Of a stretch of DNA of 63,096 nt, positions 50,877 to 60,118 are shown piece by piece. Position 1 is the first letter of the stretch. Every line of letters starts with the position of its first letter. The translations under genes and the position numbers were made by a program. The stretch comes from an uncultured Erysipelotrichaceae bacterium (GTDB lineage Bacteria; Bacillota_I; Bacilli_A; Erysipelotrichales; Erysipelotrichaceae), in assembly GCA_902761625.1 (NCBI GenBank), contig CACWLH010000020.1, forward strand, positions 1 through 63,096, in the 5' to 3' direction. Below the pieces are notes generated by a model. That model was not told the origin of the DNA and did not search any database. It was given only the letters and a program-made list of their open reading frames with translations.

Positions 50877-52853
50877 ATGGACCACGCGAAGATCATAGAC
50901 AGCTTTCACAGAGGACATTGCATTGATGCGTACCGGTTTTTTGGTGCGCATTTTTCATATGAAGGAAGCGAGGGAGTTCGTTTTACCGTATATGCGCCTC
51001 ATGCAAGAAAGGTCAGTGTGATCGGCTCTTTCACCGGCTGGGGCTACAATCCGGTTGATATGCACAATACCGGCTATACCGGTATCTGGAGTGTGTTCAT
51101 CCCCGGTGTCAAAGAATGGGAATCATATAAATATCAGATTGAGGATGCGCGCGGAAATACACTGTATAAATCCGATCCGTATGCTTTCTACAGTGAGACA
51201 CGCCCTGAAAATGCATCAAAAGTATACAATCTGAACGATATTTCATGGTCTGATCAGACATGGATGAAGAGCAGAACAAAAAATTTCGACAGACCCGTGA
51301 GCATTTATGAGGTATATGCGGGAGGCTGGATGAAGGATCAGGGTTTCCCCTTTACATACAGCAAACTCGAGGAGCATCTGATTCCTTATGTCAAGGAAAG
51401 AGGCTTCACACATATCGAAATGATGCCGCTCAACGAATATCCGTTTGACGGATCATGGGGCTATCAGGCAAGCGGCTATTTTTCAGTAACCAGCCGCTAT
51501 GGAAACCCGACAGAATTTGCTTCGTTTGTCAACGCATGCCACAGAGAGGGCATCGGCATCATCATGGATATGGTGCCTGTGCACTTTGTCAAGGATGCGT
51601 TCGGGCTGAGATATTTCGACGGTGAGCCTTTGTATGAATACAAAGATGTCAATGACGCGGAATCACAATGGGGAACGATGAATTTCGATCTCTGGAATGA
51701 GGAGGTCCGCTCCTTCCTGATGTCAGCGGCAGCCTTCTGGTGCGAGATCTATCATATTGACGGCATCCGCATTGACGCTGTCAGCAACCTCATCTATTGG
51801 GGAGGCAACTCCGACCGCGGCACCAACGAGGGCTCCCTTGCCTTCATGAGACGGATGAACTGGTATCTGTCTCAGGCATTCCCGTCGCTTATGCTGATCG
51901 CCGAGGACAGTTCCGATTTCCCGAAAGTCACCTGGAATACGCTGGACGGCGGCCTGGGATTTGATTACAAGTGGGACCTCGGATGGATGAACGATACTTT
52001 GAAGTATTACAGTGTTGACCCGCTTTACCGAATCTGGGATCACAACAAACTGACTTTCTCGATGGCTTACTTCTACAGTGAAAGATTCATGCTGCCATTA
52101 AGCCATGACGAGAATGTCCATGGCAAAAAAACCATTATTGACCGTATGTGGGGAGATTATGATGCGAAGTTCTCGCAGGTCAGAAATCTCTATGCATACA
52201 TGTTCGCCCATCCGGGCAAGAAGCTGAATTTCATGGGTAACGAGCTTGCGTCTTTCCGTGAATTTGACGAAAATAAGGAATTGGATTGGTTTTTGCTCGA
52301 TTATCCGCGTCACGATGCGTTTATGAGATATTTCACCGATCTGAACCATATTTACACATCCCATCCATGCATGTATAAATATGATTATGTGAATGGAAAG
52401 GGATTCGCGTGGATTGATGCAGACAATGCAAAGCAGAGCATTTACAGTTTTTACCGCGAAGATGAAAAAGAAGCGATCGTGTGCATACTGAACAACACCG
52501 CGCAGTCTTATGAGGAATATACGATTCCGGTTCCGTGCGAAGGCACCTATACGGAAATTCTTAATTCTGAAAAAGATATTTACGATGGATGCAATATGTG
52601 CAATTATTATCCGGTAGTTTCGAGGAAGAATCCTGACAGAAATGCACACTTTGCGGATGTGATTGACATCAGGATTGCACCCTGGTCAGCGATTTACCTG
52701 CTGGTGGACAAGAAAAAGGAAGCCAGAAAGAAGGCATCCGCCGCGAAAAAAGCTCTGAAAACAGAAGAAAAAGCCGCTTCATCAAAGGCTAAGACTTCTG
52801 CAAAAAAGAAACCGGCTGAAAAGAAAACCGGGAAGGGCGCCAAATCCGCTTAG
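50877..52853 (+). CDS. glgB: 1,4-alpha-glucan branching enzyme with lysine/alanine-rich tail
   Basis: Introduces alpha-1,6 branches into glycogen. 658 residues: an N-terminal CBM48 domain (RFFGAHFSYEGSEGVRFTVY to NTLYKSDPYAFY), a GH13 barrel with GFTHIEMMPLNEYPFDGSWG, YHIDGIRIDAVSNLIYWGG (nucleophile Asp), LIAEDSSDFPKV (acid/base Glu) and LSHDENVHGK, and a C-terminal beta domain. The last 50 residues, from VDKKKEARKK to TGKGAKSA, are about one third lysine with many alanines, like a histone-H1-type tail, not part of the usual GlgB fold. RBS CAGGAGG. Followed 27 bp later by glgP. Confidence 0.95.
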   Translation: MDHAKIIDSFHRGHCIDAYRFFGAHFSYEGSEGVRFTVYAPHARKVSVIGSFTGWGYNPVDMHNTGYTGIWSVFIPGVKEWESYKYQIEDARGNTLYKSDPYAFYSETRPENASKVYNLNDISWSDQTWMKSRTKNFDRPVSIYEVYAGGWMKDQGFPFTYSKLEEHLIPYVKERGFTHIEMMPLNEYPFDGSWGYQASGYFSVTSRYGNPTEFASFVNACHREGIGIIMDMVPVHFVKDAFGLRYFDGEPLYEYKDVNDAESQWGTMNFDLWNEEVRSFLMSAAAFWCEIYHIDGIRIDAVSNLIYWGGNSDRGTNEGSLAFMRRMNWYLSQAFPSLMLIAEDSSDFPKVTWNTLDGGLGFDYKWDLGWMNDTLKYYSVDPLYRIWDHNKLTFSMAYFYSERFMLPLSHDENVHGKKTIIDRMWGDYDAKFSQVRNLYAYMFAHPGKKLNFMGNELASFREFDENKELDWFLLDYPRHDAFMRYFTDLNHIYTSHPCMYKYDYVNGKGFAWIDADNAKQSIYSFYREDEKEAIVCILNNTAQSYEEYTIPVPCEGTYTEILNSEKDIYDGCNMCNYYPVVSRKNPDRNAHFADVIDIRIAPWSAIYLLVDKKKEARKKASAAKKALKTEEKAASSKAKTSAKKKPAEKKTGKGAKSA

Positions 52854-52880
52854 ACCCGCAAAATTAGAAAGGTACTTCTT

Positions 52881-55283
52881 ATGTTTAAAGACAAAAGCGA
52901 ATTCAAAAAAGAATTCACCAGAAAGATTATCGAGTCCTACGGCACCACCCCTGAAGAGGCACATCCCACGGAACAGTATCTGGTCCTCGGTGAGATGGTG
53001 CGTGATTATGCCAATGTCAACTGGAAGGATACAAAGGTAAAGGAGAATGAGACCGGTGCGAAGCAGGTTTACTATTTCTCCATGGAATTCCTGCTCGGCA
53101 GACTGATGACAAGCAATCTTCAGAATCTCGGGATCTATGATACCGTCGTCGAAGGTCTGAGTGAACTCGGCCTTGATTACAACTCGATTGCACAGCTCGA
53201 GGCGGATCCGGGACTTGGCAACGGCGGTCTGGGAAGACTGGCTGCCTGCTTTATGGATTCGGCGGCTTCGCTGAATTATGCGGTCAACGGCAACTGCATC
53301 CGTTACCGCGCAGGTCTGTTCAGACAGATGATCAACCATGCCGGCGAGCAGGTTGAAGTTCCTGATATGTGGCTGCGTATCGGCAATCCATGGGAAATCC
53401 GCAAGCCGAAGCATTCCGTGGATGTCAAGCTCTATGGAAGCCTTGAAGTTTCCTATGATGAAAAGGGCGACATGCATTTCAAGCATGTTCACGCCACCCA
53501 TATTCTCGCGGTGCCCTATGACATGGCCATGGTCGGCGCCAACACAAAGATGACAAACACACTCCGTTTATGGAGTGCTGAACCTGCGGATATCGCTCCG
53601 CGCGGAGTTGACTACCGCAAATATCTTTCCGATGTTGATGACATCTGCCTGAACGTCTATCCGGACGATTCCACCGAGGAAGGCAAGTATCTGCGTCTGA
53701 AGCAGCAGTACTTCTTCGTCTGCGCAGGCATCAACAGCATTCTCAACAGCTATCTCAAAACATATGACAATCTGGATGATCTCGGCAAGCACATTGCCAT
53801 CCAGCTCAACGATACCCATCCGGTTCTCTCCATCTGTGAACTGATGCGTGTCCTCATGGACAACCACGGATATCAGTGGGATGACGCATGGGAAATCGTC
53901 AAGGAAGTCATGGCTTATACAAACCACACAGTCATGAGCGAAGCGCTTGAAAAATGGCCGGTCAAGTATATCCAGATCCTGCTTCCGAGAATTTACATGA
54001 TCATGGAGGAAATCGACCGCCGCTTCAAGAACTATGTCAGAGAACGTTTCCCTGATGATTATTCAATGGCTGACCGCTGCGCGATCATCCGCGATGACCA
54101 GGTGCACATGGCGCATCTTGCCATCATCGGCTCGCACAGTGTCAACGGTGTTGCCAGAATCCACAGTGAAATTCTGAAGAATGATCTGTTCCGTGATTTC
54201 TACCGGATCTATCCGGAGCGTTTCTCTAACAAGACAAACGGTATCACTCCGAGAAGATGGATGCTTTACAGCAACCCGCAGCTCAGAGAACTGATCGGCT
54301 CAAAGATCGGCACCGGCTATGAATCTGATTACAGACAGTTGGAAGGCCTGATGAGACACGTCGATGAGATCGAGACACAGCAGCAGTTCCTCACTGTCAA
54401 GGCGGAGCGCAAGCAGATCCTCGCGGACTTTATCCGTGAAAGAACCGGTGTCACAGTTGATCCGGAATCCATTTTCGATGTCCAGGCCAAGAGACTGCAT
54501 GCCTATAAGAGACAGCTGCTCAATGTCCTTAATATCATCTACCGTTATCAGCGTATCAAGTCGGATCCGAATTACAGAATGTATCCGCACACATATATCT
54601 TCGCTGCCAAGGCGGCTTCAAGCTATGTCTTTGCGAAGAAGGTCATCAAGCTGATCAACTGCGTTGCCAAGAAGATCAACAATGATCCGGATGTCAACGG
54701 CATGATCAAGGTTGTCTTCCTGCCCAACTACAACGTTTCAATGAGCGAGGTCCTTGTGCCGGGAACTGATATTTCCGAACAGATCTCCACCGCCGGCAAG
54801 GAAGCCAGCGGCACCGGCAACATGAAGTTCATGATGAACGGCGCGATCACGATCGGCACGATGGACGGCGCAAACGTTGAGATTGACGCGCTGGTCGGCA
54901 GAGACAACGATGTCATCTTCGGTATGACCGTTGATGATATCAATAATATCCGCTGGGGATACAATGCCCGCGGCTATTTCGATGGTGATCAGAGAATCAG
55001 AAAAGTCATGAATTCACTGGTCGATGGAACATGGTCTTCCAACAATGACGATTTCCGTATCATCTTCGATGAAATCCTGATGAAGAATGACGAATTCTTC
55101 GTTCTCGCTGACTTCGATTCCTATCTGAAAGCGCAGGATGAGATCGAAAGAAGGTACCTGAGCCGCAATGCATGGGCACGCAGCTGCCTGGTCAACATTG
55201 CGAAATCCGGCTATTTCTCCAGTGACAGAACCATTGAGGAATATGCAAAGGAAATCTGGAACCTCGAAAAATTGAGCATTTGA
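52881..55283 (+). CDS. glgP: Glycogen/maltodextrin phosphorylase
   Basis: 800 residues, GT35. Clear motifs: YYFSMEFLLGRLMTSNLQNL (about 54-73), EADPGLGNGGLGRLAACFMD, IQLNDTHPVLSICELMRV, NKTNGITPRRWML and the pyridoxal-phosphate lysine in EASGTGNMKFMMNGAITIGT (about residue 650). It releases glucose-1-phosphate from glycogen ends. RBS AGAAAGG upstream of ATG 52881. Co-transcribed with glgB; a terminator follows. HPr, which activates GlgP in E. coli, is encoded 4 kb upstream. Confidence 0.96.
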   Translation: MFKDKSEFKKEFTRKIIESYGTTPEEAHPTEQYLVLGEMVRDYANVNWKDTKVKENETGAKQVYYFSMEFLLGRLMTSNLQNLGIYDTVVEGLSELGLDYNSIAQLEADPGLGNGGLGRLAACFMDSAASLNYAVNGNCIRYRAGLFRQMINHAGEQVEVPDMWLRIGNPWEIRKPKHSVDVKLYGSLEVSYDEKGDMHFKHVHATHILAVPYDMAMVGANTKMTNTLRLWSAEPADIAPRGVDYRKYLSDVDDICLNVYPDDSTEEGKYLRLKQQYFFVCAGINSILNSYLKTYDNLDDLGKHIAIQLNDTHPVLSICELMRVLMDNHGYQWDDAWEIVKEVMAYTNHTVMSEALEKWPVKYIQILLPRIYMIMEEIDRRFKNYVRERFPDDYSMADRCAIIRDDQVHMAHLAIIGSHSVNGVARIHSEILKNDLFRDFYRIYPERFSNKTNGITPRRWMLYSNPQLRELIGSKIGTGYESDYRQLEGLMRHVDEIETQQQFLTVKAERKQILADFIRERTGVTVDPESIFDVQAKRLHAYKRQLLNVLNIIYRYQRIKSDPNYRMYPHTYIFAAKAASSYVFAKKVIKLINCVAKKINNDPDVNGMIKVVFLPNYNVSMSEVLVPGTDISEQISTAGKEASGTGNMKFMMNGAITIGTMDGANVEIDALVGRDNDVIFGMTVDDINNIRWGYNARGYFDGDQRIRKVMNSLVDGTWSSNNDDFRIIFDEILMKNDEFFVLADFDSYLKAQDEIERRYLSRNAWARSCLVNIAKSGYFSSDRTIEEYAKEIWNLEKLSI

Positions 55284-55290
55284 CAACGGC

Positions 55291-55316
55291 AGGCGCCAGC
55301 TTTCTTGGCGCCTTTT
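55291..55316 (+). terminator. Terminator after glgP
   Basis: AGGCGCCA/TGGCGCCT, a perfect 8-bp stem with a 7-nt loop, then T4. pulA starts 21 nt later, so partial read-through is likely. Confidence 0.75.
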
Positions 55317-55336
55317 CACAGTTAGGGAGGTGACTT

Positions 55337-57454
55337 ATGCCAAGTATGAATGCATACCTCGATGACTTCGGCAAAGTGACGGTTCATATCAACCGGAATT
55401 TCTACGGCGGCAGGTCAGAGAGTTTCTATATTACAGGTGACAAAGGCTACAGCACGCAGCTGCTGGTTACCGGCATTGAAGAGCATTCAGGCTATGTCAG
55501 ATACAATCTGACCTGTCCGGCCGGTCTGGTTTTTGGCACTTCCTACCATGTACGTGAGGCTCATGGCCTTTCCGTGCCCCTTGAATACCGCATGATCGTC
55601 AACACGAAGCAGTTCAACGACCGTTTCTTCTATAACGGCGATGATCTGGGAGCCACATATCACTGGACCCATACCGACTTTGCATTGTGGGCGCCGACCG
55701 CGGTCAGCGTCACATTGCGCATCCGCAATCACGGCACGCTGGAAAGCTACCCGATGAGCAGGGGCGACAAGGGCGTCTGGCGCAAGCGGATCATTACCAA
55801 TCTCAAATATGCGACTTACACATATTTCGTGGAACGAAACGGCGAGGTTGTGGAATGCGTGGATCCCTATGGAACCAGCAGCACCGGCAACGGACGTGAG
55901 AGCGCAGTCATTGATCTGGATGAGATTTCAAGAATCCAGGATTATCCGCTTGAGGAAGTCAGCGGCACGGATGCGGTGATCTATGAGGCAAATGTGCGTG
56001 ACATGACATCCTCCTCATTGACCGGAACCGAAGAAAACGGCACATTCGGGGCGCTTTCCCAGGAAAATACTGCCTATGAAAACATGCCCACCGGTCTTTC
56101 CTATCTCGCTTCTCTCGGTGTGACCCATGTGCAGCTGATGCCGGTCATGGATTATTGCACGGTGGATGAGTTCCATACCGAAAACGGATATAACTGGGGC
56201 TATGATCCGATGCAGTTCATCACCCCCGAAGGCAGCTATTCCAGCGATCCGGACAATCCATATGCAAGAGTCAGAGAGCTCAAAACACTTGTATGCCGTC
56301 TGCACAAGCATGGACTCAGAGTCAATTTCGATGTGGTGTTCAATCATCTTTACAACGTTGAAACCTCCTCATTCCATGCGGTGCTGCCATATTATTACTT
56401 CCGCTACAATGCAAACGGATTCCTTTCCAACGGCACTTATTGCGGAAATGATTTCGCTTCCGAAAAACCGATGGCAAGGAAGTTCATCATCGATGCGGTG
56501 CGCAGAATCATGTCCATCTACGGCATTGACGGAATGCGTTTTGATCTGATGGGAATTCTTGACATCGACACCATGAATGCGGTCCGTGAAACCATTCAGA
56601 GCGTCAAACCTTCGGCAATGGTCTATGGCGAGGGATGGGATATGCCCACCATTCTGGATTCCTCTTTGAAGGCGACCATCCAGAATCAGGACAAGATGCC
56701 CAACATCGGGCATTTCAATGATTTCTTCCGCGATATGATCAAGGGAAAGACCGCCGATGATCAGAAATATGTCAAAGGCTATGTGACCGGCGATCTCGGC
56801 CTGTCTTTCGGAACACTGTCCGCGCTTTGCGGCAATGTGCTCAAGGATCCGTATTATATGCGCTTTGATTCACCGGACAAGTCGATCAATGCCATCGAAA
56901 CCCATGACAATTCGACCGCATGGGACAAAATGCACGCATGCTGCAGCAATGAGGACAGAACGACCAGACAGAAGCGCCAGAAGCTCATGATTGCCTGCAC
57001 CATGGTGGCCCAGGGTGTTCCGTTCATTCATGCCGGTTTTGAATTTGCGGATACAAAGCGCAACAATTCAAATTCCTACAATGCCGGGGATCATATCAAC
57101 CAGATGGACTGGCGCAGGGCGGTTTATAATTCGCATATCATCGAATATACGAAAAAAGCGATTGCGCTGAGAAAGAAATACAGAGGATTCCGTCTGCATT
57201 TCTCCAGGCAGATTGAAAAATATGTGCGTCTTTCCGTGGCTGAGGGAGGTGTGATTTTCTATGAGATCACATGTTCTGATCCCGCCAATGAGACCGAAGT
57301 TCTCAAGGTGATCATCAATCCGACGTTTGATGACAGATATTACAATTTCGGACCGGGCTGGAAAATCATCTTTGATGAAAACGGGCAGACCAAGGAAGAA
57401 ACCTTCTCAGAGGTGAAGGTGCCGGCGCTCAGTCTTTATGTCTGTGCCAGGTAA
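55337..57454 (+). CDS. pulA: Type I pullulanase
   Basis: 705 residues without a signal peptide, so cytoplasmic. N-terminal beta domains, CBM48 (FALWAPTAVSVTLRIRNH, about 114) and a GH13 barrel with the pullulanase type I motif YNWGYDP (about residue 286), VNFDVVFNHLYN, IDGMRFDLMGILD (nucleophile Asp about 402), VYGEGWDM (acid/base Glu) and IETHDNSTAWD. It cuts alpha-1,6 branches left after GlgP action. ATG 55337 has AGGGAGGTGAC upstream. Ends with a strong terminator. Confidence 0.95.
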   Translation: MPSMNAYLDDFGKVTVHINRNFYGGRSESFYITGDKGYSTQLLVTGIEEHSGYVRYNLTCPAGLVFGTSYHVREAHGLSVPLEYRMIVNTKQFNDRFFYNGDDLGATYHWTHTDFALWAPTAVSVTLRIRNHGTLESYPMSRGDKGVWRKRIITNLKYATYTYFVERNGEVVECVDPYGTSSTGNGRESAVIDLDEISRIQDYPLEEVSGTDAVIYEANVRDMTSSSLTGTEENGTFGALSQENTAYENMPTGLSYLASLGVTHVQLMPVMDYCTVDEFHTENGYNWGYDPMQFITPEGSYSSDPDNPYARVRELKTLVCRLHKHGLRVNFDVVFNHLYNVETSSFHAVLPYYYFRYNANGFLSNGTYCGNDFASEKPMARKFIIDAVRRIMSIYGIDGMRFDLMGILDIDTMNAVRETIQSVKPSAMVYGEGWDMPTILDSSLKATIQNQDKMPNIGHFNDFFRDMIKGKTADDQKYVKGYVTGDLGLSFGTLSALCGNVLKDPYYMRFDSPDKSINAIETHDNSTAWDKMHACCSNEDRTTRQKRQKLMIACTMVAQGVPFIHAGFEFADTKRNNSNSYNAGDHINQMDWRRAVYNSHIIEYTKKAIALRKKYRGFRLHFSRQIEKYVRLSVAEGGVIFYEITCSDPANETEVLKVIINPTFDDRYYNFGPGWKIIFDENGQTKEETFSEVKVPALSLYVCAR

Positions 57455-57480
57455 GTGCGCTGAATTCTTAAAAACAGAAC

Positions 57481-57509
57481 AGAGGGAGAACGGAAAGCTC
57501 CCTCTTTTT
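57481..57509 (+). terminator. Terminator after pulA
   Basis: AGAGGGAG/CTCCCTCT with a 9-nt loop and T5 (57505-57509). Confidence 0.85.
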
Positions 57510-57522
57510 GAATGTGAAATAA

Positions 57523-57531
57523 TGATATACT
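57523..57531 (+). promoter_or_regulatory. Extended -10 promoter of the DUF885 gene
   Basis: TGATATACT: TGN followed by TATACT (57526-57531), 14 nt after the pulA terminator. The predicted start near 57538 gives a 14-17 nt leader carrying ACGGAGG. Confidence 0.6.
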
Positions 57532-57554
57532 TTTTACGAAACGGAGGTTTCATG

Positions 57555-59441
57555 ATGGAAATAATGAAAAAAATGATTGCGGCGGTACTCGGTATTGCTG
57601 TGGCAGTTTCAGGATATATTCCCGTATCCGCTGAAAATGCCGGCGATCCCGCGTTTGATGAATTCATGATGGATGAATTCAGGGAAGCCATGGAGTCCGA
57701 CTATACAACCATGCATTTCACCCTGCGCGATTATGCCGCCTATGGCATTGAAAAGCCGGAACCGATCATCGGCACGGCCGCCTGGGAGGATTATGAGGAA
57801 GCGGTGAATGACGCAAAAGAATCGCTGGAAAAGCTGGAATCGTTTGATTACGATTCACTCAGTCCGACCCAGCAGCACGATTATGACACGTTCAGATTCA
57901 CGTGCGAGAGGCTGATCGAGCTGAATTCCTATCCGGATTATGACTGGTGGTTTGTGCCCAGCGAAGGTCTGATTGACAATCTGCCGACCAATTTCACCGA
58001 ATTTGTCTTTTATGAAAAAGAGGATATCGATGATTATCTTGCCGTGCTGGAAAGTGTTTCCGGCATGATTGACGGCGCTCTTGACATCACCGCAAAGCAG
58101 GTGGAACATGGCGTGTTTATGACAGACGGCGCTTTGGATTCAACCCTTGATGCGATTGACAAGTTTGTCAAACGCACCGATGACAATCCGCTGATTGTGA
58201 TTTTTGAGGAAAATATTGATGCGTTTGAAGGCCTGAGCGACAGCGAAAGAGAAGCATACAAAGCAAGAAACAGAGAGATCCTGTTCAATTCCTATATTCC
58301 CGCATATCAAAGGGCTGCACAGCGGCTGGAAGGCTGGCGCGGAACCAGAAAGGACGGCGTGAGCATTGCCGATCTGCCCGGCGGAAAAGAGTATTATGAA
58401 GCCCGCACAAAATTCAAGGCGAGCTCTGACAAATCACCGCAGGAGATTCTGGATATCTGCACTGCCTATCTGAAAACCGAGATCAACAATTACATCAAGC
58501 TGGTTTATTCAACGGAATCGGACAGTGAGTTTGAGGATACCGTTGATATCAGCGATCCGGAAGAGATCATCGCTTTCCATGAGAAAAACATGAGCGTGTA
58601 TCCGGAAGGACCGAAAGTCAGATACAAGGCTTCCTACCTTGATCCGGCGGTCGCTTCGGACGGTATCGTTGCCTATTATCTGCAGCCTCCGGTGGATTAC
58701 ATCGAGGAAAATGTCGTCAAGATCAACGGCGACAATGTCGCGGATGTCAACGAGCTTTACAGCACCCTTGCCCATGAGGGCTTCCCGGGTCATCTTTACC
58801 AGGTCACATGGTATCTGAATACAAAACCGGCTCTGGTACGCAGCGCTTTGAGCAACATCGGCTACACGGAAGGCTGGGCGATGTACGCTGAGGATAATGC
58901 ATGGAGCTACAGCGGCATGAATGAGGCGGCGATCGAATACAACCGCATCAACACTTCACTTTCCTATGCGATGAACGCAGCCTGCGATATCGGCGTCAAT
59001 GCGCTGGGCTGGAGTGCGGAAGAGCTTGGCTCCTATCTTGAGGATATCGGTCTGAATTCCTCGATGGCTGCGGATCTTTATGACTTCGTCATGGAAACAC
59101 CGGGTGTGATCGTGCCCTATGGCGCTGGCCTTGCCCAGTTTATGACCATCCGCGATAAGGCGATGAAAGCACTTGGCAGCCAGTTTGACATGACCGCCTT
59201 CAATGAGGTGCTTCTGACCTATGGCGACAGACCGTTCGAACTGGTTGAAAAGGATGTGGACGCATGGGTGGCAACATTTGATCCTTCCCAGAGTGTGCCC
59301 ATTGACACAGACGATGAAACCCCTGCCGCAAAACCGGTCAGTCCCTGGCCTTATGTCGGCGGCATCGCGGTGGCTTTGATTGCCGTGATCGGGGGTATCG
59401 TTCTGCTCAGAAAATCAAAGAGGAGAGATCCGTTCGCATGA
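57555..59441 (+). CDS. DUF885-family, surface-anchored putative metallopeptidase
   Basis: 628 residues. Signal peptide MEIMKKMIAAVLGIAVAVSG ending near PVSAENA, a large helical catalytic region and a C-terminal membrane anchor (WPYVGGIAVALIAVIGGIVL) followed by RKSKRRD, so the enzyme is exported and held on the membrane. The metal site is probably the HEGFPGH motif (about residues 405-411) in YSTLAHEGFPGHLYQVTWYL, with a downstream glutamate in YTEGWAMYAED. DUF885 members are predicted carboxypeptidase-like enzymes; the substrate is unknown. ATG 57552 is an alternative start; 57555 has the better spacing from GGAGG. Its stop overlaps ung (ATGA). Confidence 0.85.
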   Translation: MEIMKKMIAAVLGIAVAVSGYIPVSAENAGDPAFDEFMMDEFREAMESDYTTMHFTLRDYAAYGIEKPEPIIGTAAWEDYEEAVNDAKESLEKLESFDYDSLSPTQQHDYDTFRFTCERLIELNSYPDYDWWFVPSEGLIDNLPTNFTEFVFYEKEDIDDYLAVLESVSGMIDGALDITAKQVEHGVFMTDGALDSTLDAIDKFVKRTDDNPLIVIFEENIDAFEGLSDSEREAYKARNREILFNSYIPAYQRAAQRLEGWRGTRKDGVSIADLPGGKEYYEARTKFKASSDKSPQEILDICTAYLKTEINNYIKLVYSTESDSEFEDTVDISDPEEIIAFHEKNMSVYPEGPKVRYKASYLDPAVASDGIVAYYLQPPVDYIEENVVKINGDNVADVNELYSTLAHEGFPGHLYQVTWYLNTKPALVRSALSNIGYTEGWAMYAEDNAWSYSGMNEAAIEYNRINTSLSYAMNAACDIGVNALGWSAEELGSYLEDIGLNSSMAADLYDFVMETPGVIVPYGAGLAQFMTIRDKAMKALGSQFDMTAFNEVLLTYGDRPFELVEKDVDAWVATFDPSQSVPIDTDDETPAAKPVSPWPYVGGIAVALIAVIGGIVLLRKSKRRDPFA

Positions 59442-60118
59442 GAAAGAACAGCTGGACCCCATGGCTGAAAGAGGAATGGCAGCAGCCTTACTTTCTGCGG
59501 CTGGCTGCCTTCATTCACGAAGAATATGAGACAAAGGCGATCTATCCGCCCAAGCAGCAGGTCTTCGCAGCTTTTGAAAACTGCGATATCAATGATGTGA
59601 AAGTCGTGATTCTCGGCCAGGATCCCTATCATCAGAAGGGCCAGGCGCACGGCATGTGCTTCTCGGTCAATCCCGGGGTTCCGGTGCCGCCGAGTCTGCA
59701 GAATATCTATAAGGAGCTTCAGAATGATCTCGGCTGTTTTATACCCGACAACGGCTATCTCATGCCCTGGGCGGCTCAGGGTGTGTTTCTGCTCAATACG
59801 GTATTGAGCGTACAGGATTCAAGACCGCGCTCCCACGCCGGCAAAGGCTGGGAAATCTTCACTGACCATGCGATCATGCGCATCAATGAAAAGAAGGAAC
59901 CGGTTGTCTTTCTGCTCTGGGGAAGAGATGCCCGCAGCAAGGCGAAGATGCTTGACCGTTCAAGACATCTTGTGCTGGAGGCGCCGCATCCCTCGCCGCT
60001 TTCCGCATACAATGGATTCTTCGGCTGCCGCCACTTCTCGCGGGCCAATGAATTCCTTGTGAGCAAAGGACTGACACCGGTGGACTGGCAGATTCCCAAT
60101 ATCTATGGAAAACAATAA
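59438..60118 (+). CDS. ung: Uracil-DNA glycosylase
   Basis: 226 residues, family 1. Catalytic water-activating loop VVILGQDPYHQKGQAHGMCF (Asp about residue 60), SVNPGVPVPPSLQNIYKEL, LLNTVLSVQ and the minor-groove loop HPSPLSAYNGFFGCRHFSRA (about 186-205). It removes uracil from DNA after cytosine deamination or misincorporation. The start overlaps the DUF885 stop and the 3' end overlaps folC by 14 bp, so three unrelated functions share one transcript. Confidence 0.97.
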   Translation: MRKNSWTPWLKEEWQQPYFLRLAAFIHEEYETKAIYPPKQQVFAAFENCDINDVKVVILGQDPYHQKGQAHGMCFSVNPGVPVPPSLQNIYKELQNDLGCFIPDNGYLMPWAAQGVFLLNTVLSVQDSRPRSHAGKGWEIFTDHAIMRINEKKEPVVFLLWGRDARSKAKMLDRSRHLVLEAPHPSPLSAYNGFFGCRHFSRANEFLVSKGLTPVDWQIPNIYGKQ

